From the NCBI GenBank assembly GCA_038210655.1, contig JBBQWM010000012.1:1-64000 (forward strand): DNA of 64,000 nt, given 5' to 3'. This document shows, one piece after another, positions 34,025-42,412 of this stretch. Both the position numbers and the translations under genes were made by a program. The notes under the pieces are model-generated. The model was not told the origin of the DNA. It saw only the letters and a program-made list of their open reading frames with translations, and did not search any database. How positions within the stretch are numbered: the first letter of the stretch is position 1; each line of letters starts with the position of its first letter. The DNA is from 54-19 sp038210655. Lineage in GTDB: Bacteria; Chloroflexota; Chloroflexia; Chloroheliales; Chloroheliaceae.

Positions 34025-34414
34025 CTATATTTTGCTGCCTCGGAAGAGCGCCCCAATCGCCGCCCGGATACCCGCCAGAATTGCCGCGATCTTGACCAGT
34101 GGTGAAACTACCCCTTCACCCACGTAAGCCACCGTGCCTTTAGCGCTGTCGGCAGTTTCGTTGATCTTATCAATCAACGGCCCGACTTTGGTGCTGGTCA
34201 GACTGGTCAGCACGCGGATCAGGAAAAAGATAGCGACTACCAGCGCAATTGTAGCAATCAGTAAACCGCAGGCAAAGAATGACATAACACCAATCGACAT
34301 ATAAGCTAGAGTTTGCAAAGCCTGTAACGGCACCCATATAAAAATGGCGATTGGGCCGAGTACAAGCAGCAGCACTACCACAATCCCGCCGACGATCATC
34401 AAAAATCTGCTCAT
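34025..34414 (-). CDS. Small membrane protein with two N-terminal helices
   Basis: A 129-aa protein with two or three hydrophobic segments (LMIVGGIVVVLLLVLGPIAI; FFACGLLIATIALVVAIFFL) and a C-terminal amphipathic part (VGPLIDKINETADSAKGTVA). The layout recalls DUF948/YtxG-like general-stress membrane proteins; this is only an architectural similarity. AGGAG lies 10 bases before the ATG. It is followed by the 43-aa membrane peptide gene. Confidence 0.75.
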   Translation of the reverse strand: MSRFLMIVGGIVVVLLLVLGPIAIFIWVPLQALQTLAYMSIGVMSFFACGLLIATIALVVAIFFLIRVLTSLTSTKVGPLIDKINETADSAKGTVAYVGEGVVSPLVKIAAILAGIRAAIGALFRGSKI

Positions 34415-35044
34415 TGAGCTTAATCTCCTCTTGGTTGACCAAATAACACCGGGGCCAGCCTCGTTTCAGCCGGTTTCCAAACAGCTAAAAGCCGAGGGTA
34501 CTGCGAGCCAATGCCCCAAAACTTACCATCGTACAATACCTAAAAGGGCCACTCTAAATCTACCAGTCGAAATGGGATAAGAAGGTGAGCAACGGCGATA
34601 CCTGCTTTTCCGCCAAGTTTACCCGAACAGGCAGGCCAGGGAGTAGTAGCGGATTACCTGCTTTAAGTGAGACCCACCACTTGCCTATAGCAGGAGTTGG
34701 ACCAGCTATTTCAAAAACTGCCAAATAAAATTGCAAAAAGTCAATATCCTGGTCAAGCAAGCGAAGTATAACACAAAGCTGCCGCTTACACAAAATCCTG
34801 GCACAGCAATCTTCCAACCCAGGATTTTCTTTGTATTATTCTTCTCAATATAGTATTTGCAAGAAAAATCAAACCGAAAATCAATTGGCGGAGCAATTTC
34901 CTACAAAAAGACCTGATGTAGGGCTAATCCGGGCGGGTCGTTTTTGCGTAAGCTTTGTGATGGCCTTGCTGAAAATATCTGGCGAGGTAAAGCTTGAATC
35001 TAGCTATGATAAGTAGTTTAGTACAAAACAGAAAGAGGAAATTT
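34415..35044. other. Intergenic region without a supportable gene
   Basis: 630 bp. Minus-strand frames here lack ribosome binding sites and protein-like composition, so I call no gene. A short fragment of the family A core (CAATTGGCGGAGCAATTTCC, 34882-34901) is present. The leader and ribosome binding site of the cupredoxin gene occupy the right end. Confidence 0.4.
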
Positions 35045-35611
35045 TTGAAAAGCAATAAGCTATATTTATTGGTAGCCGGTCTGCTACTGGCGGTGCTTTT
35101 AAGTGCCTGTGGCGATAATACACCTACCCCTACTACGACCTCTGCGCCCGCCGCCGCCCCAACGACCGCCCCTGCCCCGACCAAAGCGGCTACTACTGCT
35201 GCTGCAACCACCGCCGTAACAACGGCAGCCGCAACCACAGCTGCCACAACCGCCGCCGCGACTACCATGCCAGCTATGGCTATGACGACTGCTGCCGCGA
35301 CTACTACGGCTGTGGCGACTACCAGTGCCGCCGCGACCACTGCCTCAGCCGAGGCTAAGACAATGAATATTACAATTCAGGACTTTAAATTCGCCCCAGA
35401 TACGCTTACAATTCCAGTAGGTACGAAAGTAATTTGGACTAATAAGGACACTAGCTCTCATACTGTGACCGGCGATAGTGCTAAGACGCTCGACTCACCG
35501 CTTATCAAGCCGAACGATAAGTTTGAATTTACTTTTACCCAGGCCGGTACTTTTGAGTACCACTGTGAGCCGCATCCTTTTATGAAGGCTAAAATCGTCG
35601 TGACTGCCTAA
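35045..35611 (+). CDS. Cupredoxin-domain lipoprotein
   Basis: A 188-aa secreted blue-copper protein. The signal ends in a lipobox (AVLLSAC, lipidated Cys near residue 22), followed by an ~80-residue Ala/Thr/Pro linker and a plastocyanin/azurin-like domain. Copper ligands are visible: H139 in SSHTV, then C174, H177 and M180 in YHCEPHPFM. It probably shuttles electrons on the outer face of the membrane. TTG 35045 is chosen because AGAGG is 8 bases upstream and the signal then starts with KSNK; earlier in-frame starts give an unnaturally long N-region. A terminator follows. Confidence 0.9.
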   Translation: MKSNKLYLLVAGLLLAVLLSACGDNTPTPTTTSAPAAAPTTAPAPTKAATTAAATTAVTTAAATTAATTAAATTMPAMAMTTAAATTTAVATTSAAATTASAEAKTMNITIQDFKFAPDTLTIPVGTKVIWTNKDTSSHTVTGDSAKTLDSPLIKPNDKFEFTFTQAGTFEYHCEPHPFMKAKIVVTA

Positions 35612-35642
35612 GTCGTGTACTAGACCGACTGCTCGTGCAAAG

Positions 35643-35669
35643 GCCCTGACCGTTTTGGTCGGGGCTTTT
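35643..35669 (+). terminator. Intrinsic terminator after the cupredoxin gene
   Basis: GCCCTGACC pairs with GGTCGGGGC (one G-T pair) around a short loop, followed by TTTTG. Confidence 0.75.
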
Positions 35670-35802
35670 GCATGAACACTATTTGTAATATAATTTGAGA
35701 TAGAATTATAGTCCCTAAGTCGAATAGGAGTAAAAGCCTATTGTAAAGCCCGACCCGGATGTTAAGATAAACCTAGTATGGTTAAGCTCGCCACAGGCAG
35801 CT

Positions 35803-37236
35803 TTGGCTATACAAACGGAGCCTGGCACCAAGCTCGTTGCAAAATCAGGTCCAGTAATATCAATAGATGGGGTGTTAGAGGATATGCAAGCGGAAAGAGA
35901 AACTGAAAAAACCATTCGGTTGCAGTTGGAAGCGCCATTAGACCGGACTGAGTCTGGTTGGCGCGACCGAGCGAATTGGCTGTTCAAAGCGGCCAGTGGC
36001 GGGGGAATTGGCCCAGGCCGTCGGGGACGGTTGCGCCGGGGAGCCGAAGGTCAGGCTCTGGTTGAATTTGCTCTGACTTTACCCTTCTTGATTTTGCTGT
36101 TCGTTGTACTGGTCGAACTGGGCTTGCTTATCCGCAGCCATATGACCGTCACTTCGACCGTCCGGGAAGGTGTGCGGTTAGTCTCGGCGCGTGGTAACGC
36201 CGACCCCTCGGCCCTGGTCGCCTCCAACGGTGTGGTCTACGGCGGTAACGACGTAAACACCCGCGTCGGGCAGGATGCCGATACCGTGCTAGTCCAGAAC
36301 GTCAATACTTCGCTGCAACAGGAGAGCCAGAACGTAACCCTGTTGATGACTTACCGGGCCGATGCTACCGAGGTTGACCCAGTATCAGGTCGCCCGTCTG
36401 ACCCGATCTCGAACACCCAGGTCGCTACCCAGATCGGCAAGTATGGGATTGGCGGAGCCTATGGGGTATTCTACAACCCAGCCCTTAGCCTACAACCATT
36501 CCAGGAAATTTTCGATTATACGGTTACAAGGACGGTTCCTAGTAATCCTAGTAGCCCCAACAAAAAAGTTTTCTTGCCCAATGTAATGTCTAGTATCCGG
36601 TGTAATAGCATTTACGGCAGCGACGCAGTCGCTAAACCGACCGTTCCGAATCTGGCAGGTCAATCTTATGGCGGTGCAGCCTTTTGTGGGGACGGCTCCA
36701 AAACCGACGATAGCGGTACGACCGGTGTCAACCGAGCAGTCGCGCTTGGTCAGGTCAGTGGCTCGATTACCCAAAACGCCACGATGATCTATGGCAAACT
36801 CCCTTACCCTGGTAGCCCGAAGACTTGTCAGCCAGACCCCGCTAAAAGCAACGCGGTTCCTTACGTTCCGCCGACTTCTGCTGCAACTGCTACGGCTGGC
36901 TATGCAATCCAGTGTTGGCGCTACAATTTCACGCCCTGGTATCCGGCTTTGCGGCGGGCCTCGGATGTCGGCTTGAGCGCCCAGATCAACCCGGCGAACC
37001 CCGGTTACTACAATAACCAGTTTGAAAACGCGGCTTATTTTGGGTTGGATAACCCACCCAGTGGTACTGAAAACCGCGCTCCCGACTATATCGGGGTGCA
37101 GATCGTCTATAACCATAGCTGGTTCTTGCAATTCTTCCCCGGTCAGTTGACCCTGAGCGATAAGGCCGTCAAGGTAATGGAACCGGTGGGTGGTAACTTC
37201 CAGCAACCCCAACCGGCGACCCCGCCTTCGCCTTAA
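35803..37236 (+). CDS. TadE-like pilus-assembly/surface protein 1
   Basis: A 477-aa protein with one membrane helix in a TadE signature: EGQALVEFALTLPFLILLF, then VELGLL (about residues 82-110). TadE-like proteins are pseudopilins processed after a Gly before the conserved Glu; here the context is EGQALVEF. About 80 cytoplasmic residues precede the helix and a ~365-residue extracellular domain follows, far longer than classical TadE. Cys residues in the outer domain may form disulfides. The start is uncertain: TTG 35803 lacks a good ribosome binding site; ATG 35884 has GAGG only 3 bases upstream. First of three TadE/TadG-like genes in a row. Confidence 0.75.
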   Translation: MAIQTEPGTKLVAKSGPVISIDGVLEDMQAERETEKTIRLQLEAPLDRTESGWRDRANWLFKAASGGGIGPGRRGRLRRGAEGQALVEFALTLPFLILLFVVLVELGLLIRSHMTVTSTVREGVRLVSARGNADPSALVASNGVVYGGNDVNTRVGQDADTVLVQNVNTSLQQESQNVTLLMTYRADATEVDPVSGRPSDPISNTQVATQIGKYGIGGAYGVFYNPALSLQPFQEIFDYTVTRTVPSNPSSPNKKVFLPNVMSSIRCNSIYGSDAVAKPTVPNLAGQSYGGAAFCGDGSKTDDSGTTGVNRAVALGQVSGSITQNATMIYGKLPYPGSPKTCQPDPAKSNAVPYVPPTSAATATAGYAIQCWRYNFTPWYPALRRASDVGLSAQINPANPGYYNNQFENAAYFGLDNPPSGTENRAPDYIGVQIVYNHSWFLQFFPGQLTLSDKAVKVMEPVGGNFQQPQPATPPSP

Positions 37237-37392
37237 CATTTGTCTCAAGCGGGGCGACTAAATCGCCCCGACCAATCAACCGATTGGAATAAGTTTTAGC
37301 ACTGATAGAGTAGGTTAGAACGAGTTGGATCGAACTAAGCACAATCGTACTGAAGAACCGATGGGCAATCGCAAGCAGGAGATGATGTAATC

Positions 37393-38454
37393 ATGCAAGC
37401 CGACAAAGAGCCAAACTTCATAGCTCAGTTGATAAGCGCTGACCGCCGCGCCGATTGTCGGCGGGCCAGCCGAGCCTTTAGCCGTTGGGCGCGGGGTGGG
37501 ATGAATCCGGGCGAGGTTAGTGGCCCAACCGGGGCGGCCCGTCGTGGATTAGCCGAGGCGACCCGCCCGCAATCGGCCCAGGCGATTTTGGAATTTTTGT
37601 TGGTTAGCGTGCCGTTGCTGGCAATGCTTTTCGGGATACTCGAATTTGGGTTGGCCTTCTTTGAAAGCACCAATTTGGATTTTACGACTCGTGAGGTGGC
37701 TCGTACCGTAGCCGTTTGTGCCGGCGGTTGTGATAATTTTAGCGCCGGTGGTACGGTAGTCTACCGCGATTTTGATGCTTTGCAAAAAGTAGAGCAGTTT
37801 AACATGAACCTCGATAACGTTGAATATATGCTTATCCAGCATGTTGGAGAGGACGTTGACGACCCGGCGATAAACCCGGATGGGTCGGGAACACCGATAA
37901 AAGGCCGGGCCGGGCCGGATACTTATGCCAATTACAAATTTCAATATCAGCTTTATGCGCCCTCCAAAGTCAACTTTGCGGCGACCGACTTGCGTAAGAA
38001 TAGTGTGCCGGCCCGGGCCACCAACCCGTCCAATTTGCGAATGGCGGATGCTCTACCCAGTCAGATTCCATTGTTGAATGGTTCGGGCTTTCCTTACAAT
38101 GCGACGATAAACGCAAATTATAATGGGTATCGCTCCAACCGTTGCCCAACCAATCCGCCCAGTGCCGCTTCGGAATGCCGCACTAATATTCCGGAAGCAA
38201 AGGCTGATGGAACCGTGGATAATACCCGCCCAGCGCGTCCGGTTTGGAGTGGTCGTTACTTGTGTTATCCGACCGACCGGCTGTATGTGCAGATTGTTTA
38301 TCGGCACAACTGGATTACACCCTTTTTGCCGACCGTCAATTTGAATGGTCGATCTCAGACTTTGCGCGGCTTTAGCAATCAGGACGCGCTCTACCTGAGT
38401 TCCAAAATCTATGAAAAAGTTGAGCCGCAACTATTCTCCAATGGCAGTTGCTAA
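37393..38454 (+). CDS. TadE-like pilus-assembly/surface protein 2
   Basis: A 353-aa protein built like the previous one. A basic ~55-residue cytoplasmic head is followed by a TadE helix (QAILEFLLVSVPLLAMLFGI, then LEFGLAFFES; about 58-90) and an outer domain starting TTREVARTVAVCAGGC. Both N-termini end in a similar Gly/Arg-rich stretch. AGGAG precedes the ATG at 37393. The 24-bp gap to the TadG-like gene indicates co-transcription. Confidence 0.8.
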   Translation: MQADKEPNFIAQLISADRRADCRRASRAFSRWARGGMNPGEVSGPTGAARRGLAEATRPQSAQAILEFLLVSVPLLAMLFGILEFGLAFFESTNLDFTTREVARTVAVCAGGCDNFSAGGTVVYRDFDALQKVEQFNMNLDNVEYMLIQHVGEDVDDPAINPDGSGTPIKGRAGPDTYANYKFQYQLYAPSKVNFAATDLRKNSVPARATNPSNLRMADALPSQIPLLNGSGFPYNATINANYNGYRSNRCPTNPPSAASECRTNIPEAKADGTVDNTRPARPVWSGRYLCYPTDRLYVQIVYRHNWITPFLPTVNLNGRSQTLRGFSNQDALYLSSKIYEKVEPQLFSNGSC

Positions 38455-38478
38455 AAGTAGCTAGAGGTTATAAGCGAT

Positions 38479-41400
38479 ATGCGAACGATCTTTATTACAC
38501 CAATACTCTGGAAACGCTTTGACCGGTCGGCCTTGCGGCGCGGTGAAGAAGGCCAGGCCCTGGTCTTGATTGCCTTCGTGGTAGTTGCGATGGTCGCGAT
38601 GGTCGGTCTCGCCATTGATGGCGGTTTGGGCTACCTCGAAACGACCCGTCTCCAACGGGCGGCGGACGCGGCAGCCCTGGCTGGGGTGCAGTGGATTCCC
38701 GACTACCGGGATGTAGCGGATGCTCGCGCCCAGTTAGCCGCCGAGGCCCAGGGTGTAAAAGTAGCCTGCTACTACAATACTGGTCTGCCTGCGAATGACC
38801 CTTATAACCAGCGCTGCCGTCGGGCGGTCGATGCCGAAATGCGCGGCAATGCACCTAACGAGCGCTACACTTTTAGCGCCCAGCAACTACAGAGCGTTGC
38901 GCTTCGCTATCAGGTGACGCTTGGTAAAATGCAGGGCCGGGTTTTCCTGGGTGTAATTGGCTTCCCCAATTATCCGATCTATCGCTCGGCGACGGCGGAA
39001 TATGCCCGGTTGGTCAGGTTCGGTAGTAGCTTTAATTATTTCGGGACATTAGGCGTGATGAGCGACCACTATATGCGCTGCGATTTGCCCAACCTGGCGG
39101 ATTGCGGTGGCGATGCTGCAAACTTGAGTATGTACGGCACGACCTATCAGCGTTATGTATTATCCCGGTGTGAGCAACCTAACCCGCCCACCCCGGTTTG
39201 CGTGGGTGGCTTTTGGGGTCATATCGCTGGGCCGAACATGACCCACTCCAACGGGGATGCCTACAACGGCATTCGGGATGGGGCCGGTAGCACCGGTGGT
39301 GGGTCTGGCCCGCTTGGTGGGGTAACCGTTAATCCTGGTGCTGGTATCAGCCAGCAATGTCTGCAAACCGCCGATCCGACCACCTGGTTTGTAGATCAAG
39401 TCTTTACCGACCCTGGCTCTGGAACGCCCTGTACTCTTAAGAACGGCAGTAATATTCCAATCCGCAATTACGATAGGCATCCCGATAGTCCAACCCAAAC
39501 CAACGGATTTGGCTATGAACTGGGTATTGCTGTTGATCCAGCTGCGATCTGGAATTTTAGCGATACGATTGCGAATGTCGCTAACCATACCAACCTGAAC
39601 GTTACTATTTTCGATGGCGCAATCGGAGAGCTGGGTAGGTCTGAAACTTTTAGTACCTCTGATGACTACCAGAACGGCGGTTCGCTTTATGGTCGTAGCC
39701 CCTACCAGGGTTTTGCTTACCAGAACCAGCTTGTCCCAACCGCCACCTGGCAGAGCAAGCAGTTTGTGTGTTCGCCCGGTACGGGAACGGCCCTTAATAA
39801 TTGTAACCCGGCAGCGATAGCTGGTTCCAATCCGAGTGTTTCACGGCTGGCAGCCAACGACCCTACCCAGGCTTGTAATCCTGGTGGGGGTAACTATTCG
39901 GCTTGCTTTCCTGATACCAATAATCTGGAACTGACTTATAACGATGTGCGGACGCGCCTGACTCTTTACGGGCCGCCCAGCGTAGCGGCTATCCCTTCGA
40001 CTTATGGTAACGTCAGTGGTAACAAGCTTGGTCAATTTGAACTAAGTGATATGAGTGTGCGCTGGCGGGATGCCAATCCCAACCCGCAACAACCGATAGA
40101 ACTTGGTGGTTATCAAAAATATTGCTACGTTATTTTTGACGATGTAAAAGCCCTGTGGGACAATACCCGGTCAGGCGGGACAACCCCGATTTCTCAGAAC
40201 GGAACCGGCCCGGATTACGCCTATAATCTAATAAATGGAGTGCCACAATTGGGGAATCCGAAGCCGCAGGGTAATCGTTATGCTTATGTCTGCCCGGCGA
40301 ATGGTACCAATCCGCAGGATTACCGCTATAACCAGTTGAAAGGAACCCCGACGGCCCGTTACGGTACCGGTGCTTTGGGGGCGGCCAACACCCGGACAGT
40401 TCAATCGGGTATCCTTGACACGGGGACTGCCGCACCTTTCCCCAACGACATTGCGGCTAACCCTATCGCTGGTGGTAGTATCACCAATAATTACGGAACC
40501 ACTACCACTAATGCTGATCCGAGCCAGAACCCGGGTATTACCAGTATCTGGAATGGCCCGAAAGGGAATTACCAGCAAGTGGCCGACCCGGCCCAGGATT
40601 GCCGTCGCTCGGCGATTGATGCAGACGGTTGGCCGATAGACCCCTTGTGGGGCCACAACCGTATCCCGTTTAATATGGCCTATGGCGACCCGCTGGTCAA
40701 TCGGGCCTGGATTACGGCGACCCAGACGATCACTAATCCGGTCGCCCAGGGGAAAATTGCAGGCTACTATTCGTTGTACTACAGTTTTCACGGCTGGCGG
40801 TGCGATTGGGATTTTGATGGTGGTTATACTTTTAACCCCAAGCTAGACCGGACCAACCCGGACAGCCCTTCGCTCTCGAAGCAGGAGCGTAGCCTGGGTA
40901 CGCCGGGGCAGTGGGATGAAGCTTTCACAATGGGCCATCCCGGTCTGATTGCGAACAGCTATCTTAATCTGGTTTTGCAGGGCAATGGGGCCAGTGCCAC
41001 CGCCATTAACCGGGAAACCGTGCCGTATGGTACTTCCGGGCTAGACCGCGATTTCGGGCTACAGCCGTACCTGCATATGACTAATGTGGCGTGGTCAGCA
41101 GGGGGAGCCGTAGCTGCCGATACTAGCCTAAGCGCTTCGACCGCCAGGGTGCGGCCCGGTACCTATATGCTGCACGTCCAGAGCTTTGGCGGCTTCGGGG
41201 CCAATCGTTATTCGGTCAAGGCTGAATACGAGAACGCCAAACCGATCCCTTACAATCTGGGTAATAAAACCGTGACGGTCACACCGGTTCCGAATGTCTT
41301 TGCTGTTACCGCGATGGCCCTTTACACCAACGCCAGCAATAATGGTAAGGCGGTGCAGAACGTGATCTTCGACCTGGCTTCTATCCCGGCGGAAAACGCC

Positions 41401-41898
41401 GGAACCCAGGCGGTTCTCGAACTGTGGGATGCCGGTGACGTAGGTGGTACGGGTACCCTGGGCATCGAGATTTTGACACCCTCCGGCTACGGGCCGCGGG
41501 TTATCACCGGGGGTAGCAACAACCCTGCGACCTGGCAAATACCGATTGGTACCAAGTTAACAACGCGCCTGACAGCCTGTCCCTACGCAATCACGGTAGA
41601 CTCGCTGGGGCTGAACGCGCAATGTTATACCGACTCGTTCGCCAACAGCAGTACGATCCAGTATGCCTATAGTAACACTCCATTCTATAACGATCAGTGG
41701 ATGCTGTTGAGCTTTGCCTTGCCCAGTGCAGGCGATTACAACACTTTGCGTCTGCAATGTGCTACCAATAACGTGCCGGCAGAGTTGTGCTACTACTTCC
41801 AGATCAACTACAAGTTGAGCGGCGGTACTATGGTCGCTAACGATACCACGACCTGGCAATTGGTCGTACAGGGCCAACCGGTTCACCTGACGAATTAG
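38479..41898 (+). CDS. TadG-like surface protein (1139 aa)
   Basis: A TadG-type protein: the helix EEGQALVLIAFVVVAMVAMV with GLAIDGGLGYLETTRLQRAA (about residues 22-62) is the classical TadG/Flp-related N-terminus that places a large domain outside. The following ~1080 residues are rich in Asn, Gly, Pro, Thr and Tyr with scattered Cys pairs, as in secreted adhesins. The last ~300 residues look beta-rich (GTYMLHVQSFGGFGANRYSV). Typical TadG proteins are about 400-600 aa, so this is large. Third gene of the Tad-like run; no tad ATPase or platform genes are present. Confidence 0.8.
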   Translation: MRTIFITPILWKRFDRSALRRGEEGQALVLIAFVVVAMVAMVGLAIDGGLGYLETTRLQRAADAAALAGVQWIPDYRDVADARAQLAAEAQGVKVACYYNTGLPANDPYNQRCRRAVDAEMRGNAPNERYTFSAQQLQSVALRYQVTLGKMQGRVFLGVIGFPNYPIYRSATAEYARLVRFGSSFNYFGTLGVMSDHYMRCDLPNLADCGGDAANLSMYGTTYQRYVLSRCEQPNPPTPVCVGGFWGHIAGPNMTHSNGDAYNGIRDGAGSTGGGSGPLGGVTVNPGAGISQQCLQTADPTTWFVDQVFTDPGSGTPCTLKNGSNIPIRNYDRHPDSPTQTNGFGYELGIAVDPAAIWNFSDTIANVANHTNLNVTIFDGAIGELGRSETFSTSDDYQNGGSLYGRSPYQGFAYQNQLVPTATWQSKQFVCSPGTGTALNNCNPAAIAGSNPSVSRLAANDPTQACNPGGGNYSACFPDTNNLELTYNDVRTRLTLYGPPSVAAIPSTYGNVSGNKLGQFELSDMSVRWRDANPNPQQPIELGGYQKYCYVIFDDVKALWDNTRSGGTTPISQNGTGPDYAYNLINGVPQLGNPKPQGNRYAYVCPANGTNPQDYRYNQLKGTPTARYGTGALGAANTRTVQSGILDTGTAAPFPNDIAANPIAGGSITNNYGTTTTNADPSQNPGITSIWNGPKGNYQQVADPAQDCRRSAIDADGWPIDPLWGHNRIPFNMAYGDPLVNRAWITATQTITNPVAQGKIAGYYSLYYSFHGWRCDWDFDGGYTFNPKLDRTNPDSPSLSKQERSLGTPGQWDEAFTMGHPGLIANSYLNLVLQGNGASATAINRETVPYGTSGLDRDFGLQPYLHMTNVAWSAGGAVAADTSLSASTARVRPGTYMLHVQSFGGFGANRYSVKAEYENAKPIPYNLGNKTVTVTPVPNVFAVTAMALYTNASNNGKAVQNVIFDLASIPAENAGTQAVLELWDAGDVGGTGTLGIEILTPSGYGPRVITGGSNNPATWQIPIGTKLTTRLTACPYAITVDSLGLNAQCYTDSFANSSTIQYAYSNTPFYNDQWMLLSFALPSAGDYNTLRLQCATNNVPAELCYYFQINYKLSGGTMVANDTTTWQLVVQGQPVHLTN

Positions 41899-41976
41899 AA
41901 GGCTGGTAGGGGAGAATGTCGCGAACCGAAGTTGGGTTCGCAACATTCTCCCCTACGGTCATTTTATAATTTTATA

Positions 41977-42102
41977 GTAACTGTTCAGGCCTGTCATTCT
42001 GAGCCGCAGCGAAGAATCTAGATTCTTCGCTGCGGCTCAGAATGACAGTGGCTCACACTCTGTAAAAGGGCCTGACAAATTCGAGGCTGGCTGAACAGTT
42101 AC
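41977..42102. repeat. Family G element enclosing a 58-bp perfect palindrome (family C)
   Basis: GTAACTGTTCAG (41977-41988) and CTGAACAGTTAC (42091-42102) are perfect terminal inverted repeats. Just inside the left end, 41991-42048 is a perfect 58-bp palindrome (29-bp arms, centre TCTAGA) of the CTGTCATTCTGAGCCGCAGC type. No other content. Confidence 0.85.
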
Positions 42103-42121
42103 ATTTTATAACAAGTATCAG

Positions 42122-42262
42122 CAAGCTACAAACCGTGTAGGAGCGGGCTTCTGCCCGCGATTGCCCTGTTGTTCAGCAAGTTACAAACCGTGTAGGAGCG
42201 GGCTTCTGCCCGCGATTGCCCTGTTGTTCAGCCAATTCGCGGGCGGAAGCCCGCTCCTACAG
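42122..42262. repeat. Family D repeats: 55-bp tandem plus inverted copy
   Basis: Two direct copies of a 55-bp unit with TGTAGGAGCGGGCTTCTGCC (units starting 42122 and 42177) are followed by an inverted partial copy at 42234-42262. Any one direct copy can pair with the inverted one. A fragment (CTCGCTCCTACAGGGG) is near 19547. Confidence 0.85.
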
Positions 42263-42412
42263 ATGAATAAAGGATGTTTAATTTACAGGCAGGGCCTATC
42301 AAAATAGGCGATGCTAGTCGGGATTTAGCCTTGACCTCTCGTGTATATAACTTTACTAACTGCATTATTTATCTATTCTGTCTGAATGTCTATTTGGCAA
42401 AGGTGTTGAAAA

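Noticed and set aside
34560..34817. 85-aa minus-strand frame in the 34.4-35.0 kb gap
   Set aside because: No ribosome binding site, Cys/Leu-rich unnatural composition and no neighbour logic.
35045..35370. Large opposite-strand frame with Val/Ala repeats over the cupredoxin linker
   Set aside because: It is the antisense of the Ala/Thr linker codons (GCC/ACC); the plus strand has a lipobox and a copper domain.
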